64,000 nucleotides of DNA, taken from the NCBI GenBank assembly GCA_965228425.1, contig OZ245815.1, forward strand, positions 3,906,001 through 3,970,000, written 5' to 3'. The notes under the pieces were generated by a model. That model searched no databases, was not told the origin of the DNA, and was given only the letters and a program-made list of their open reading frames with translations. Source of the stretch: JAJFJD01 sp965228425 (GTDB taxonomy: Bacteria; Pseudomonadota; Alphaproteobacteria; UBA8366). A program made the position numbers and the translations under genes. The first letter of the stretch is position 1. Every line of letters begins with the position of its first letter. Shown one piece after another: positions 1 through 9,287 of this stretch.

Positions 1-2
1 CC

Positions 3-1577
3 GACCCGACGGTGAAGCGGAAGAGCGGATTCCTCGCGCCCGACTTCGGCACCGGCGGCAACCTCGGCGGCTTCGTGCGACTGCCGTATTACGTCGTCCT
101 CGACAAGGACAAGGACGCAACCGTCACGCCGATCTATACCAAGGACGAAGGCTTGGTGATGAGCGGGGAATACCGTCAGCGCTTCAACAAGGGCGAGATC
201 AACCTCCGTGGCAGCATTACCGAGGCAGACCGGACGAAAACCGAGGACGGCGTCGAAGTGGTGCGCCGCAATAGAATTCGCGGCCACGGTGCGATCGACG
301 GGCGCTACGATTTCGACGAGACGTGGCGTGCTGGCGCAAACATCGAACGCGCAACCGACCGAAGTTATCTTAGGAAGTTCAACTTTTTCGACGAAGGCGG
401 CGATATGCTGGAATCGAACGCCTATCTCGAAGGGTTCCGTCCCCGAACCTATGCCGCAGCGAACTTCTACGCCTTCCAAGATCTGCGATCCGGGGACCGC
501 CCCGAGCAGCCGTTCATAGCGCCGCTGGTGCAATACAATCACGTCAGCGAAGCCGATCGTTATGGCGGCCGGTACAGCGTCGACACCGACTTTCGCGTGC
601 TCACGCGGAGCGACGGCCCGACCACGCAGCGCTTTTCCCTACGTCCCGGATACGAAATCTCCCATATCACGGATTTCGGATTGCTCGCGACCTTCCGCGG
701 GTCACTGCGGGCCGACCTTTACAACGTGAACCAAACGTCCGACGCCCGGGTGAACCAGGGCGTCGACGATTCCGTCACCGGGCGGTTCCTTCCCCGTGCA
801 ACGGTGGATGTCCGCTATCCGCTCGTGCGATCCACCGGAAACATCCGGCAAATCATCGAACCGATCGCGATGTTCACCGCCTCGCCGACCGGTCAAAATC
901 CAGGCGAAATTCCCAACGAGGACAGCACGGCCTTCGAGGCCGACGACACCAATCTGTTCAGCGAAGACCGGTTGGCCGGCGGCGACCGGGTGGAAAGCGG
1001 CCCGCGATTTGCCTACGGCATGCGCATCGCCGCCTACGGCCCGCGCGACGGAAAAGCGAGCGCCTTCATCGGCCAAAGCTATCGAATCAAATCCGACGAG
1101 AAACTCGCAAACAACAGTCTCCTCGACCGACACGAGTCGGATATCGTCGGCCGTATCGATATTCGACCCAACCAATATCTCGATGTCCTGTATCGTTTCG
1201 CCTTCTCAGCCGAAGAGTTCGGGGAGCCGAAGCGCAATGACGTGACATTCACGCTCGGTCCGCCAGCCTATCAGCTCCGTGGCTCCTATAGCTTCGTCAA
1301 AGCCACAAGCCAATTCGAGGAGCGCGAAGAGGTCAAGCTGACCCTCAAGACGAAAATTACGGATAACTGGTCGTTCGAGGCTTCGACCCACCGGGACATC
1401 GATGCCGGCAGATACCTGCGCCATAGCGGTAGCCTGACATACGAAGACGAATGTATCGCCTTCGATATCGTCGGCACCCGCAGCTTCTTCGAGGATGACG
1501 ATATTGATCCTTCGGATTCGATACTATTTAAGATTAGGTTCAAACACCTGGGCGAGGTCAAAACCACGGCCGGCTAG
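3..1577 (+). CDS. lptD: LPS-assembly protein LptD, C-terminal part (5' end outside window)
   Basis: This is the C-terminal part of LptD, the outer-membrane beta-barrel that inserts lipopolysaccharide arriving over the Lpt bridge. The reading frame is open from the first bases of the window, so the N-terminal periplasmic domain lies upstream; about 524 residues are visible. The visible part opens with a DPTVKRKSGFLAPDFG segment that is typical of LptD near the start of the barrel, and continues with alternating polar and aromatic strands. surA, pdxA and rsmA follow on the same strand, the classical order. The GTG at position 12 is internal, not a start. The call is firm for family; only completeness is unknown. 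Confidence 0.93.
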   Translation, partial: DPTVKRKSGFLAPDFGTGGNLGGFVRLPYYVVLDKDKDATVTPIYTKDEGLVMSGEYRQRFNKGEINLRGSITEADRTKTEDGVEVVRRNRIRGHGAIDGRYDFDETWRAGANIERATDRSYLRKFNFFDEGGDMLESNAYLEGFRPRTYAAANFYAFQDLRSGDRPEQPFIAPLVQYNHVSEADRYGGRYSVDTDFRVLTRSDGPTTQRFSLRPGYEISHITDFGLLATFRGSLRADLYNVNQTSDARVNQGVDDSVTGRFLPRATVDVRYPLVRSTGNIRQIIEPIAMFTASPTGQNPGEIPNEDSTAFEADDTNLFSEDRLAGGDRVESGPRFAYGMRIAAYGPRDGKASAFIGQSYRIKSDEKLANNSLLDRHESDIVGRIDIRPNQYLDVLYRFAFSAEEFGEPKRNDVTFTLGPPAYQLRGSYSFVKATSQFEEREEVKLTLKTKITDNWSFEASTHRDIDAGRYLRHSGSLTYEDECIAFDIVGTRSFFEDDDIDPSDSILFKIRFKHLGEVKTTAG

Positions 1578-1631
1578 GGACCGTCGATCAAGGATGGATG
1601 ACGGGCGTGTTTTTCTGTAAAACAGTGACTT

Positions 1632-2921
1632 ATGGATAGGATGTTTACGCGGAACCTGCGTTTGGCGCTGTTTCTCGGCTTGGCCCTGTTGTTGCCATGG
1701 TCGATTACCAACACCGCGCCTGCCCAAGGCGTCTTGCGGATCGCCGCTGTCGTCAACGAAGACGTGATCTCGGCCTACGACCTGGCCCAACGGGTTCGCA
1801 TGGTGATGGTGACGAGCAGCCTGCCCAACACGCCGGAATCCCGACGCCGCCTCGCGCCGCAGGTCTTGCGCAATATGATCGACGAACACCTGCAGTTCCA
1901 AGAGGCGAAACGCCTGAACGTCCGCGTCACGGAAAAAGAAATCGACGACATGCTCGCACGCTTGAACCGGCAGAACGATCTTGAACCGGGTCAGCTCGAG
2001 GGCATGCTTCAGCGTTCGAATGTAGACGTCAATTCCCTGCGGTCCAAACTTCGGTCCGAGCGCGCTTGGAACAAGCTCATACGGCAGCGGCTGCAGCGGC
2101 AAGTCTTCATCGGGGACGAAGAGGTCGAGGAAGAACTGGCGCGCCTCAAGGCGGTCCGAAACCTTCCGCAGCACCGAGTCGCCGAGATCTTCCTTAGCGT
2201 GGATAGCCAAGAGTCCGAGTCCAACGTACGCGAACTGGCCCAACGCTTACTGCAGCAGATCAAGGACGGCGCGCGCTTCAGCGCGCTGGCCCGGGAATTT
2301 TCGCAAAGCACCAGCGCCGCGGTCGGCGGCGATCTCGGCTGGGTCACGAAAGGCCAATTGGCCCCTGAGCTGGATCGTCTGCTCGACGATATGTCGAAGG
2401 GCCAAATCGTTGGTCCGGTCAAGACCCTATCCGGGTACTACATCCTTTTGCTGATCGACCGGAAAACCCCAACAGCGGGACAAGCCGCCGCCACGACGGT
2501 CAGTTTGACGCAACTCGTGCTACCGCTCCCGGCAGCACCAACGCCCGCCGAGGTGCAGGCGCAACGGTCCGTCGGTCTGAAGATTCGATCGCAGGTCCGT
2601 AGCTGCGACGACATGCGCCAGGCCGCGCAAAGCATCGATGCACCGCAGTCGGGCGACATCCGAAGCATCGGCCTGGACAAGCTGCCGCCCAGCATCCGGA
2701 CCGCCGTCGCGCCGCTGCGCGTCGGCCAGACGAGCGAACCGGTCCGCGTTGCGGAAGGCATCCTGCTGGCGACGCTTTGCTCGCGCTCGGAAGACGATAC
2801 GGCCGGGCTGCCGACCCGTCGACAGATCACCAACCGCCTGGGTAACAAGCGCTTCGATCTCTTAGTGCGGCGGTATATGCGCGACCTTCGGCGGACGGCA
2901 TTCGTGGACATCCGTGGATGA
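1632..2921 (+). CDS. surA: Periplasmic chaperone / peptidyl-prolyl isomerase SurA
   Basis: The product (429 aa) is a SurA-type chaperone that guides unfolded outer-membrane proteins such as LptD through the periplasm. An N-terminal signal peptide is visible (Arg-rich start, hydrophobic core to about residue 27, then an Ala-Pro-Ala-Gln stretch). A SurA N-domain (residues about 35-160) precedes one parvulin domain (about 175-275, with a GGDLGWVTKGQL segment). A degenerate second segment follows, as is common in alphaproteobacteria. It starts 54 bp after lptD and its stop overlaps the pdxA start by ATGA, so the two are translationally coupled. An alternative start at the fourth codon is possible. 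Confidence 0.93.
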   Translation: MDRMFTRNLRLALFLGLALLLPWSITNTAPAQGVLRIAAVVNEDVISAYDLAQRVRMVMVTSSLPNTPESRRRLAPQVLRNMIDEHLQFQEAKRLNVRVTEKEIDDMLARLNRQNDLEPGQLEGMLQRSNVDVNSLRSKLRSERAWNKLIRQRLQRQVFIGDEEVEEELARLKAVRNLPQHRVAEIFLSVDSQESESNVRELAQRLLQQIKDGARFSALAREFSQSTSAAVGGDLGWVTKGQLAPELDRLLDDMSKGQIVGPVKTLSGYYILLLIDRKTPTAGQAAATTVSLTQLVLPLPAAPTPAEVQAQRSVGLKIRSQVRSCDDMRQAAQSIDAPQSGDIRSIGLDKLPPSIRTAVAPLRVGQTSEPVRVAEGILLATLCSRSEDDTAGLPTRRQITNRLGNKRFDLLVRRYMRDLRRTAFVDIRG

Positions 2922-3952
2922 AAGACGGTGCGGACGCCATCGCGGTCACAATGGGCGAACCCGCCGGCATCGGCGGCGAGCTCACACTGTCCGCCTGGCG
3001 AAGCCGTACGGACCGAAGCCTGCCGCCGTTTTTTGCCGTCGATAACCCGGACCGGCTCACCCGCGCCGCCGCGCGGCTGAACTGGGAGATACCGCTCACC
3101 GTCATCGAATCGCCGGGGCAGGCCACCGATTGTTTCGCCGATAGCTTGCCGGTGCTGCCGATCGACGTGCCGGGCTCGACGACGCCGGGACAGCCCGACC
3201 CCGCGAACGCGTCCAGCGTCGTCGCCTCCATTCGTAAAGCTACGGAATACGCTATGACCGGCAGCGCGGCAGCCGTCCTGACGAACCCTATTCACAAAAA
3301 GACCTTGTACGATGCCGGGTTTCAGCATCCGGGCCACACCGAGTTCCTGGCCGAAATTGCCGGGATCGAACGGTCGGTCATGATGCTGCTGTGCCCCGGC
3401 CTGCGTGTCGTACCGATCACGAGCCATATCTCCTTATCGCAGGCGATCGAGGCCTTGAAGACCGATGACATCGTTGCTGTGGCCTCGATTACCGTCCAGT
3501 CGTTGCGCCGCGATTTCGGAATCGACTCCCCGCACATCATGATGGCCGCGCTGAATCCCCATGGCGGCGAAGACGGGTCTATGGGCCGCGAGGAACAGGA
3601 CATCATCATACCGGCGATCGACGCGCTGAAGCAGCAGGGCATCTCCGTCAGCGGGCCGGCGCCTGCCGATACGATGTTTCATGAGCGCGCCCGCGCAGGC
3701 TACGACGCGGCTATTTGCATGTACCACGATCAGGCGCTCATCCCGCTGAAGACGATCGATTTCCACAGCGGCGTCAACGTGACGATAGGGCTCCCCTTCG
3801 TCCGCACATCGCCCGATCACGGCACGGCGCTGGAAATCGCGGGCATGGGCGTCGCCGACGACAGGAGTTTCGTGGCATCCTTGTCCGTAGCCGCCGACAT
3901 CGTGCGGCAGCGTCGGCGATACCGCACGCGCGACGAAAAAGCCCTTGCATGA
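2918..3952 (+). CDS. pdxA: 4-hydroxythreonine-4-phosphate dehydrogenase PdxA
   Basis: PdxA oxidises 4-phosphohydroxy-L-threonine in the DXP-dependent pyridoxal 5'-phosphate pathway and acts in the cytoplasm. The 344-aa length is normal. Diagnostic segments are the N-terminal TMGEPAGIGGEL, the metal-binding HTEFLAE region, and the C-terminal MYHDQALIPLK followed by RTSPDHGTA, where the His and Asp residues bind metal and substrate. The ATG overlaps the surA stop (ATGA), so it is in the lptD-surA-pdxA-rsmA operon. Its end overlaps the rsmA start by 8 nt. Confidence 0.95.
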   Translation: MKDGADAIAVTMGEPAGIGGELTLSAWRSRTDRSLPPFFAVDNPDRLTRAAARLNWEIPLTVIESPGQATDCFADSLPVLPIDVPGSTTPGQPDPANASSVVASIRKATEYAMTGSAAAVLTNPIHKKTLYDAGFQHPGHTEFLAEIAGIERSVMMLLCPGLRVVPITSHISLSQAIEALKTDDIVAVASITVQSLRRDFGIDSPHIMMAALNPHGGEDGSMGREEQDIIIPAIDALKQQGISVSGPAPADTMFHERARAGYDAAICMYHDQALIPLKTIDFHSGVNVTIGLPFVRTSPDHGTALEIAGMGVADDRSFVASLSVAADIVRQRRRYRTRDEKALA

Positions 3953-4808
3953 CCGCAACGATACCGACCCGTTCAGCGACTTGCCGCCCCTGCGGACGGT
4001 CATTGCCCACCATGGCCTCAATGCTCGAAAATCACTCGGTCAGCATTTTCTCCTAGACCTCAACCTGACGCGGCGCATCGCCCGCGCGGCCGGCGATCTT
4101 AGCGGTGCGACCGTGATTGAAATCGGCCCGGGTCCGGGCGGGCTGACCCGCGCGCTGCTCGCCGAAGGCGCGGCATCCGTAATCGCGGTCGAGCGCGACC
4201 GGCGCTGCATCGAGGCCCTCGCCGGCCTCGTCACGGCGGCGGATGGCCGGTTGACGCTGATCGAGGACGATGCCGCGAAAATCGACGCGTCGTCGCTCGG
4301 CTCGGCGCCCCGCCACATCGTTGCCAACTTGCCGTATAACGTCGCCACGGTCCTGCTGATCGATTGGCTACGCCATGCCGACGCCTTCGCCGGGATGACT
4401 CTGATGTTCCAGAAAGAGGTGGCGGACCGGATCGTGTCAGCGCCGGGCACCAAGGCGTATGGCCGATTGTCCGTCATGGCGGGGTGGCGTTGCGACACGC
4501 GGATCTGTCTCACCCTGCCGGCCCGCGCGTTCACGCCGCCGCCAAAGGTCGATTCCGCAGTGGTCCAATTCACTCCTCGGCGTGTCACCGAACAGCCAGC
4601 GGAATGGGACGCCATGGAAACGGTCGTCGCCGCCGCGTTCGGGCAGCGCCGCAAGATGCTGCGCCGCGCGCTCCTCACGCTTTCCATCGACCCGACGATC
4701 CTGTTCGAAGAAACCGGTATCGATCCCGCTGCCCGTGCCGAAGATCTATCGGTCGCGGACTTCGCCGCTTTGGCGCGCGCCTTTACTGCCCGGCGCGCAA
4801 CCCCTTAA
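3945..4808 (+). CDS. rsmA: 16S rRNA (adenine1518/1519-N6)-dimethyltransferase RsmA (KsgA)
   Basis: RsmA dimethylates two adjacent adenosines near the 3' end of 16S rRNA during small-subunit maturation. The 287-aa product shows the KSLGQHFLLD segment, the SAM-binding IGPGPGGLTRALL motif and the catalytic NLPYNVAT motif. The chosen start is a TTG at 3945, which overlaps the pdxA end by 8 nt; no ATG lies in this frame before the conserved region, so the start is uncertain within a few codons. Its 3' end overlaps the convergent gmk gene by 26 nt. Confidence 0.94.
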   Translation: MHDRNDTDPFSDLPPLRTVIAHHGLNARKSLGQHFLLDLNLTRRIARAAGDLSGATVIEIGPGPGGLTRALLAEGAASVIAVERDRRCIEALAGLVTAADGRLTLIEDDAAKIDASSLGSAPRHIVANLPYNVATVLLIDWLRHADAFAGMTLMFQKEVADRIVSAPGTKAYGRLSVMAGWRCDTRICLTLPARAFTPPPKVDSAVVQFTPRRVTEQPAEWDAMETVVAAAFGQRRKMLRRALLTLSIDPTILFEETGIDPAARAEDLSVADFAALARAFTARRATP

Positions 4809-5433
4809 CGAATTCGCCCAATCCGACCATACGCTCCCGGCGCAGGCGCTCGGCGGTCAGGATCGACATCGCCCGCGCGACGCTCTGCTCGATATCGTGG
4901 TTCACCAAAACGTAATCGTATTCGGCGTAATGGCTCATCTCATCGGACGCCTTGCTCATACGCCGCGCCACAACCTCGAGGGAATCCTGCGCACGCTGCT
5001 TGAGACGCCGCTCCAATTCCGTCGTCGAGGGCGGCAGGATGAAGACGCTCACCAGATCGTCACGCGCCTGTTCGGCGATCTGCTGGGTCCCCTGCCAATC
5101 GATGTCGAACAACACGTCGCGGCCCGCGGCGAGCGCCTCCAGCACCGGTTCGCTCGGCGTGCCGTAGTAGTTGTCGAACACCTTGGCGTATTCGAGGAAT
5201 TCGCGCCGGTTCACCATCAGGTTGAAATCGGCCTTGTCGACGAAATGATAGTCCCGCCCGGCGACCTCGCCCGGCCGTTTCGGCCGCGTCGTAATCGAGA
5301 CCGACATGGCGATGTTCTTGTCCCGCGCCAGGATTTCCTTGGCGATCGTCGACTTGCCGGCGCCGGACGGCGACGACAGCACCAACATAAGCCCGCGACG
5401 GTGAATCGGCTCGGCGTCCATCGAGTTGCTCAT
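4783..5433 (-). CDS. gmk: Guanylate kinase
   Basis: Gmk phosphorylates GMP (and dGMP) to the diphosphate with ATP. The 216-aa product has the P-loop SSPSGAGKST at about residues 20-29, followed by the GMP-binding TTRPKRPGE segment and a DYHFV motif, and has the expected family length. The start codon ATG overlaps the stop of the upstream yicC gene (ATGA on the minus strand), indicating a yicC-gmk operon. The 3' end runs 26 nt into the convergent rsmA gene, so the two transcripts overlap. Confidence 0.96.
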   Translation of the reverse strand: MSNSMDAEPIHRRGLMLVLSSPSGAGKSTIAKEILARDKNIAMSVSITTRPKRPGEVAGRDYHFVDKADFNLMVNRREFLEYAKVFDNYYGTPSEPVLEALAAGRDVLFDIDWQGTQQIAEQARDDLVSVFILPPSTTELERRLKQRAQDSLEVVARRMSKASDEMSHYAEYDYVLVNHDIEQSVARAMSILTAERLRRERMVGLGEFVKGLRAGQ

Positions 5434-6326
5434 TCTACGTTTTGAACCTGTTCGCGGAACTGCTCGACAGTGGCCTTCATGGCGAGACCGACGCGGGTCA
5501 GGTCCACATCACCCGACTTGGAGCAGATCGTATTCGCCTCGCGGGTCATCTCCTGGCACAGGAAATCGAGCCGACGGCCAATCGCACCGCCCTTCTCGAC
5601 ATGTTCCGCCGCCGCCGAGATATGTGCCCCCAAACGGTCGATCTCCTCTCGGATATCCGCCTTCGCGACCAGCAGCGCGACCTCCTGCGTCAACCGGTCC
5701 TCGGACATGGCGTTGCCGCCGTCGAGCAAATCCTTTACCTGGCCGCGTAGCCGCTCGAGGATCTTTTCCGGGCGCGTCGCCTCGACCGTCGATGCCTCGC
5801 CGCAGAGCCGCGTCAGTTCGCCGAGCTGGTTGTCCAAGAATTCCTTCAGGCGGGCGCCTTCCTCCAAACGGGAATCAGAAAGTTGCGACAACGCGGTCTT
5901 CAACGACGTCAGCATCGCATCGAAGCGGGCCGTCACCTCGTCTTCGTCTTCCGCGAGTTCGACCGGTTCGACCACGCCGCGAACCGTCATCAACGTTTCG
6001 ATCCGCGGCGGCTCCTGCGCCACGCGTCCGCCGTAGCGGCGCGCCTCCTCGACCAGTTGATCGAGCAGGTCGCGGTTGATCTGCATCGGCCGGCTGGAAT
6101 CCTCGGCTTCGCTGCGCTGTACCGACAGATTCAGATTGAACGACCCGCGCTTGAAACTCTTGGTGACGGCCTCGCGCGCGACCATCTCCAATCGGTCATG
6201 CCCCGGCGGCGTCCGGAACCGGACATCCAGCGAACGCGCGTTCACGCTTTTCGCTTCCCAGGCCCAACGCCAGCTTCCGTGTTCGCCGACGACCCGTGCA
6301 AATCCGGTCATACTGGCAACGGTCAA
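5430..6326 (-). CDS. yicC: YicC family endoribonuclease-like protein
   Basis: YicC-family proteins are conserved next to gmk; the E. coli member is an endoribonuclease linked to small-RNA turnover. The protein carries the characteristic N-terminal SMTGFAR segment and the C-terminal MTREANTICSKSGD and VEQFREQVQNVE segments. A longer in-frame extension exists, but I chose the TTG at 6326 (298 aa). It places TVASMTGFAR directly at the N-terminus and has an AGGGGGA Shine-Dalgarno a few bases upstream. It is coupled to gmk by an ATGA overlap. Confidence 0.9.
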   Translation of the reverse strand: MTVASMTGFARVVGEHGSWRWAWEAKSVNARSLDVRFRTPPGHDRLEMVAREAVTKSFKRGSFNLNLSVQRSEAEDSSRPMQINRDLLDQLVEEARRYGGRVAQEPPRIETLMTVRGVVEPVELAEDEDEVTARFDAMLTSLKTALSQLSDSRLEEGARLKEFLDNQLGELTRLCGEASTVEATRPEKILERLRGQVKDLLDGGNAMSEDRLTQEVALLVAKADIREEIDRLGAHISAAAEHVEKGGAIGRRLDFLCQEMTREANTICSKSGDVDLTRVGLAMKATVEQFREQVQNVE

Positions 6327-6427
6327 AAAATCCCCCTGGCCAAGATGGCCGGATACGCGGTTATAGTCGGACGCACTATATCTCCCCGAAGGGACCGCAA
6401 CAACAAACAGCGGGATAGGCCGCATCC

Positions 6428-7201
6428 ATGAACGAACCGGCGATACAGCACCCGAATTCGATCCTCATCACCGGCGCGTCGAGCGGCATCGGCGAAGCGC
6501 TGGCGCTTGAGTACGCCGGCGCCGGTGTGCGGCTCGCCCTCAGCGGGCGCAGCGAAAAACGCCTCGCCCGGGTGGCCGACGCCTGCCGCGCGAAAGCCGC
6601 GACGGTCGACACGATCGCCCTCGACGTCGGCGACGAGCATGCCATGCGGCAGTGGATCGAGCGCGCCGACGCTCAAGCGCCGCTGGACTTGGTAATCGCC
6701 AATGCCGGCATATCCGGCGGCACGTCGGGCGGCGGCGAAGCGGATGCTCAGGCCCGCCGCATCTTCGACATCAACGTCACCGGCGTCCTCAACACGGTCT
6801 TGCCGGCGATCCCCGGCATGCGGGGCCGCGGGGCCGGTCAGATCGCGATCATGAGTTCGGCCGCATCCTTCCGGGGCTTCCCCGGCGCGCCCGCCTACAG
6901 TGCCAGCAAGGCCGCCGTCCGGGCCTATGGCGAAGCGCTGCGCGGGTCGTTACGGCCCGACGGGATCAAGGTGTCGGTGATCTGTCCCGGTTTCGTCCGC
7001 AGCCGCATCACGCGGGTGAACAAGTTTCGCATGCCGCTGCTGATGGACGCGGACCGGGCCGCCCGGATCATCCGCCGGGGCCTGGCGGCAGACAAGGGCC
7101 GCATCGCCTTCCCATTCCCGACCTATTTAACGGCCTGGCTGGCGGGCACGTTGCCGCCGTCCCTCACCGACCCTTTCTTCCGAAACCTGCCGGAGAAATA
7201 G
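6428..7201 (+). CDS. SDR family NAD(P)-dependent oxidoreductase
   Basis: This is a classical short-chain dehydrogenase/reductase (257 aa). It has the cofactor motif TGASSGIG near residues 16-23, NAG in the middle strand (VIANAGISGG), an active-site serine in MSSAASFRG and the catalytic YSASK. The C-terminal tail is hydrophobic and Pro-rich (about residues 225-250), suggesting membrane association. It is divergent from yicC across about 100 bp; the start ATG at 6428 is preceded by a purine-rich GGGATAGG. The substrate cannot be deduced. Confidence 0.85.
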   Translation: MNEPAIQHPNSILITGASSGIGEALALEYAGAGVRLALSGRSEKRLARVADACRAKAATVDTIALDVGDEHAMRQWIERADAQAPLDLVIANAGISGGTSGGGEADAQARRIFDINVTGVLNTVLPAIPGMRGRGAGQIAIMSSAASFRGFPGAPAYSASKAAVRAYGEALRGSLRPDGIKVSVICPGFVRSRITRVNKFRMPLLMDADRAARIIRRGLAADKGRIAFPFPTYLTAWLAGTLPPSLTDPFFRNLPEK

Positions 7202-7288
7202 TGCTTCGAACCGTTGGACGGGGTTCGCGGCGGACGGGGTCACCTGATACAATTGCCACACCATTCAATCGCCCCGAGGAGATCGATC

Positions 7289-8665
7289 ATGGAACGCGCA
7301 ATCGACACCACCGACGCCGCCACCGACGTCACCCAGCGCTTGGCCGACTACGCCAGTGGATTGACCCTCAAGGACGTTCCGGAAGACGTGCGGGCGATCG
7401 CCAAGCAATGCCTGCTCGACTGGCTCGGCGTCACCCTCGCGGGGGCGCAGGAACCGCTGACGCAGAAACTGCTGGATTACGCCCGGGCCGAGGGCTGTGG
7501 CGACCACGCCACGCTGATCGGCCTCGACGGTCGGGGCTCGGTCAGCCAGGCGGCCTTGATCAACGGCGCCGCCGGCCATGCCTTGGATTACGACGACGTG
7601 CTACGGCAACTGCGCGGGCATCCGACCGCGCCGGTGGCCCCGGTGGCGCTCGCCCTCGCGGAGCGCGATCTGAGGTCGGGAGAGGAGCTGCTGCTCGCGT
7701 TCATCGCGGGCGTGGAGGTCGAAGCCCGGGTCGGTGCGCTGATCGGTGACGCCCACTACGCCAAGGGATGGCACCAGACGGCGACCGTCGGCACCTTCGG
7801 CGCCGCCGCGGCCGGCGCCCGCATCATGGGGTTGGACGGGACGGATACCGCAACCGCGCTTGGGATCGCCGGCACTCAAGCCGCCGGCCTCAAGGCGATG
7901 TTCGGCACCATGTGCAAACCGCTGCACGCCGGCAAGGCAGCCGCGAACGGATTGCTCGCCGCCGAATTGGCCAAGCGCCAGTTCACCAGCCGCTCCGACG
8001 TCCTCGAATGCGATCAGGGTTTTGCGGCGACGCAGGCCGACGGCATCGACCCGGCCGCCGCGTTGGACGGCCTGGGTATCGAATTCTGCATCCCCAAACT
8101 GCTGTTCAAGTATCACGCGGCCTGTTACGGCACCCATGCCGGGATCGAGTCCGCCCGGGCGATCGCCGGAAACCCGGCCTTCGACCTCGACAAGATCGAG
8201 CGGGTCGAGGTCAACGTGCCGGAACGCACGATGAATATGTGCAACATCCTCGAACCGACGACCGGACTGGAAGTTAAATTCAGCCACCGTTTCACGGCAG
8301 CGCTCGCACTGGCCGGCGAGGAGACCGGCAGCCTCGAAGTCTATGACGAATCCTTCGCGAGCCGCCCCGACCTCGTCGCCTTGCGGGACAAGATCGCGAT
8401 CCACGGCCGCGAGGACTACACGCCCAATCAAACGGATGTGACGGTCCATCAATCCGATGGCACGGCAATCATGGAAAGCCGGGACATGGCGGTCCCGAAT
8501 GCCGACCTCGGGGATCAGTGGAAAAAACTGGAAACGAAATTCCGCGCCTTGGCGGACCCGCTGATCGGTGAAGAAAACGCGGCGCGGACCGTCGAAATCC
8601 TCAGCGACCTGGAACGGCAGGACGACGCATCCGGAATCGCCGCGGCGTGCAGGGCCTGCCGCTGA
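7289..8665 (+). CDS. MmgE/PrpD family protein
   Basis: The 458-aa product belongs to the MmgE/PrpD family (2-methylcitrate dehydratase and related dehydratases/decarboxylases such as cis-aconitate decarboxylase). Family marks are the N-terminal DWLGVTLAGAQEP, GAAGHALDYDD and GTMCKPLHAGKAAANGLLAA segments. A longer open frame extends upstream, but the ATG at 7289 has a strong GAGGAG at 7276-7281. No prpC or prpB is visible next to it, so a methylcitrate-cycle role is not supported. It is convergent with the next gene with a 16-bp gap. Confidence 0.87.
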   Translation: MERAIDTTDAATDVTQRLADYASGLTLKDVPEDVRAIAKQCLLDWLGVTLAGAQEPLTQKLLDYARAEGCGDHATLIGLDGRGSVSQAALINGAAGHALDYDDVLRQLRGHPTAPVAPVALALAERDLRSGEELLLAFIAGVEVEARVGALIGDAHYAKGWHQTATVGTFGAAAAGARIMGLDGTDTATALGIAGTQAAGLKAMFGTMCKPLHAGKAAANGLLAAELAKRQFTSRSDVLECDQGFAATQADGIDPAAALDGLGIEFCIPKLLFKYHAACYGTHAGIESARAIAGNPAFDLDKIERVEVNVPERTMNMCNILEPTTGLEVKFSHRFTAALALAGEETGSLEVYDESFASRPDLVALRDKIAIHGREDYTPNQTDVTVHQSDGTAIMESRDMAVPNADLGDQWKKLETKFRALADPLIGEENAARTVEILSDLERQDDASGIAAACRACR

Positions 8666-8681
8666 GACGGCAGCTCCGCCC

Positions 8682-9188
8682 TCAACGGAACTCGAGATCC
8701 TCGATGAGCATGCGCTCGGCCGATACGCCGTAGGGGTGCAGCACGAGATTCGATTGGTTCAAGACCACCCGGTTCACGACATCCGGATTGGTGATGGCGC
8801 TGGACTTCTCTCGCAGCATCCCGGTCAGGATCGAGTCCATGATGCTCGGGGTAAGCAGTTTCGCCATGCGAATGCTATGGGTCAGCTTGCTGTCGCTCTT
8901 GCCCCGGAACTGCAGGGAGCCGTTCACGACCAGCGACCGCGGTTCATCGGCAAGGACCGCATTCGGCACCTGAAGCACGATGAGGGGTAAATCATAGGTA
9001 AAGCGCTCGGTTTCGTTTGCGGGGGTTTCGACCCGCGCCACATCGCTGGAACGGCTGCCGTCGGCCAGCAGGAGAACCAGCGCCAAGCCCACGGCAAAGA
9101 CGCCAACCGACGAGAAAATATAGATTTTCTCGATCCGGCTAAAGGCCTCCGAACAGGCGCGCAGCATTCCCTTCAAATCGTAGCGCAT
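8682..9188 (-). CDS. FliL-like single-pass membrane protein
   Basis: This 168-aa protein has one transmembrane segment (about residues 24-42) after a short charged N-terminus, followed by a periplasmic-type domain. The domain layout (a beta-strand LVVNGSLQF, a central PSIMDSILTGML helix and a final IEDLEFR) resembles FliL-type flagellar-motor-associated proteins. No other flagellar gene is nearby, so a flagellar role is only a suggestion. It is convergent with the MmgE/PrpD gene and divergent from dapB across about 100 bp. Family assignment is by pattern, not search. Confidence 0.55.
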   Translation of the reverse strand: MRYDLKGMLRACSEAFSRIEKIYIFSSVGVFAVGLALVLLLADGSRSSDVARVETPANETERFTYDLPLIVLQVPNAVLADEPRSLVVNGSLQFRGKSDSKLTHSIRMAKLLTPSIMDSILTGMLREKSSAITNPDVVNRVVLNQSNLVLHPYGVSAERMLIEDLEFR

Positions 9189-9287
9189 TTTAATTAAATC
9201 CCTCTAAACGCGATCTTCCGATCTCCGTTTCTCTTAGAAGCTGTAATAGCCCAATCGCGCCCCGGTCGGGTATGATCGCTGTCACCG

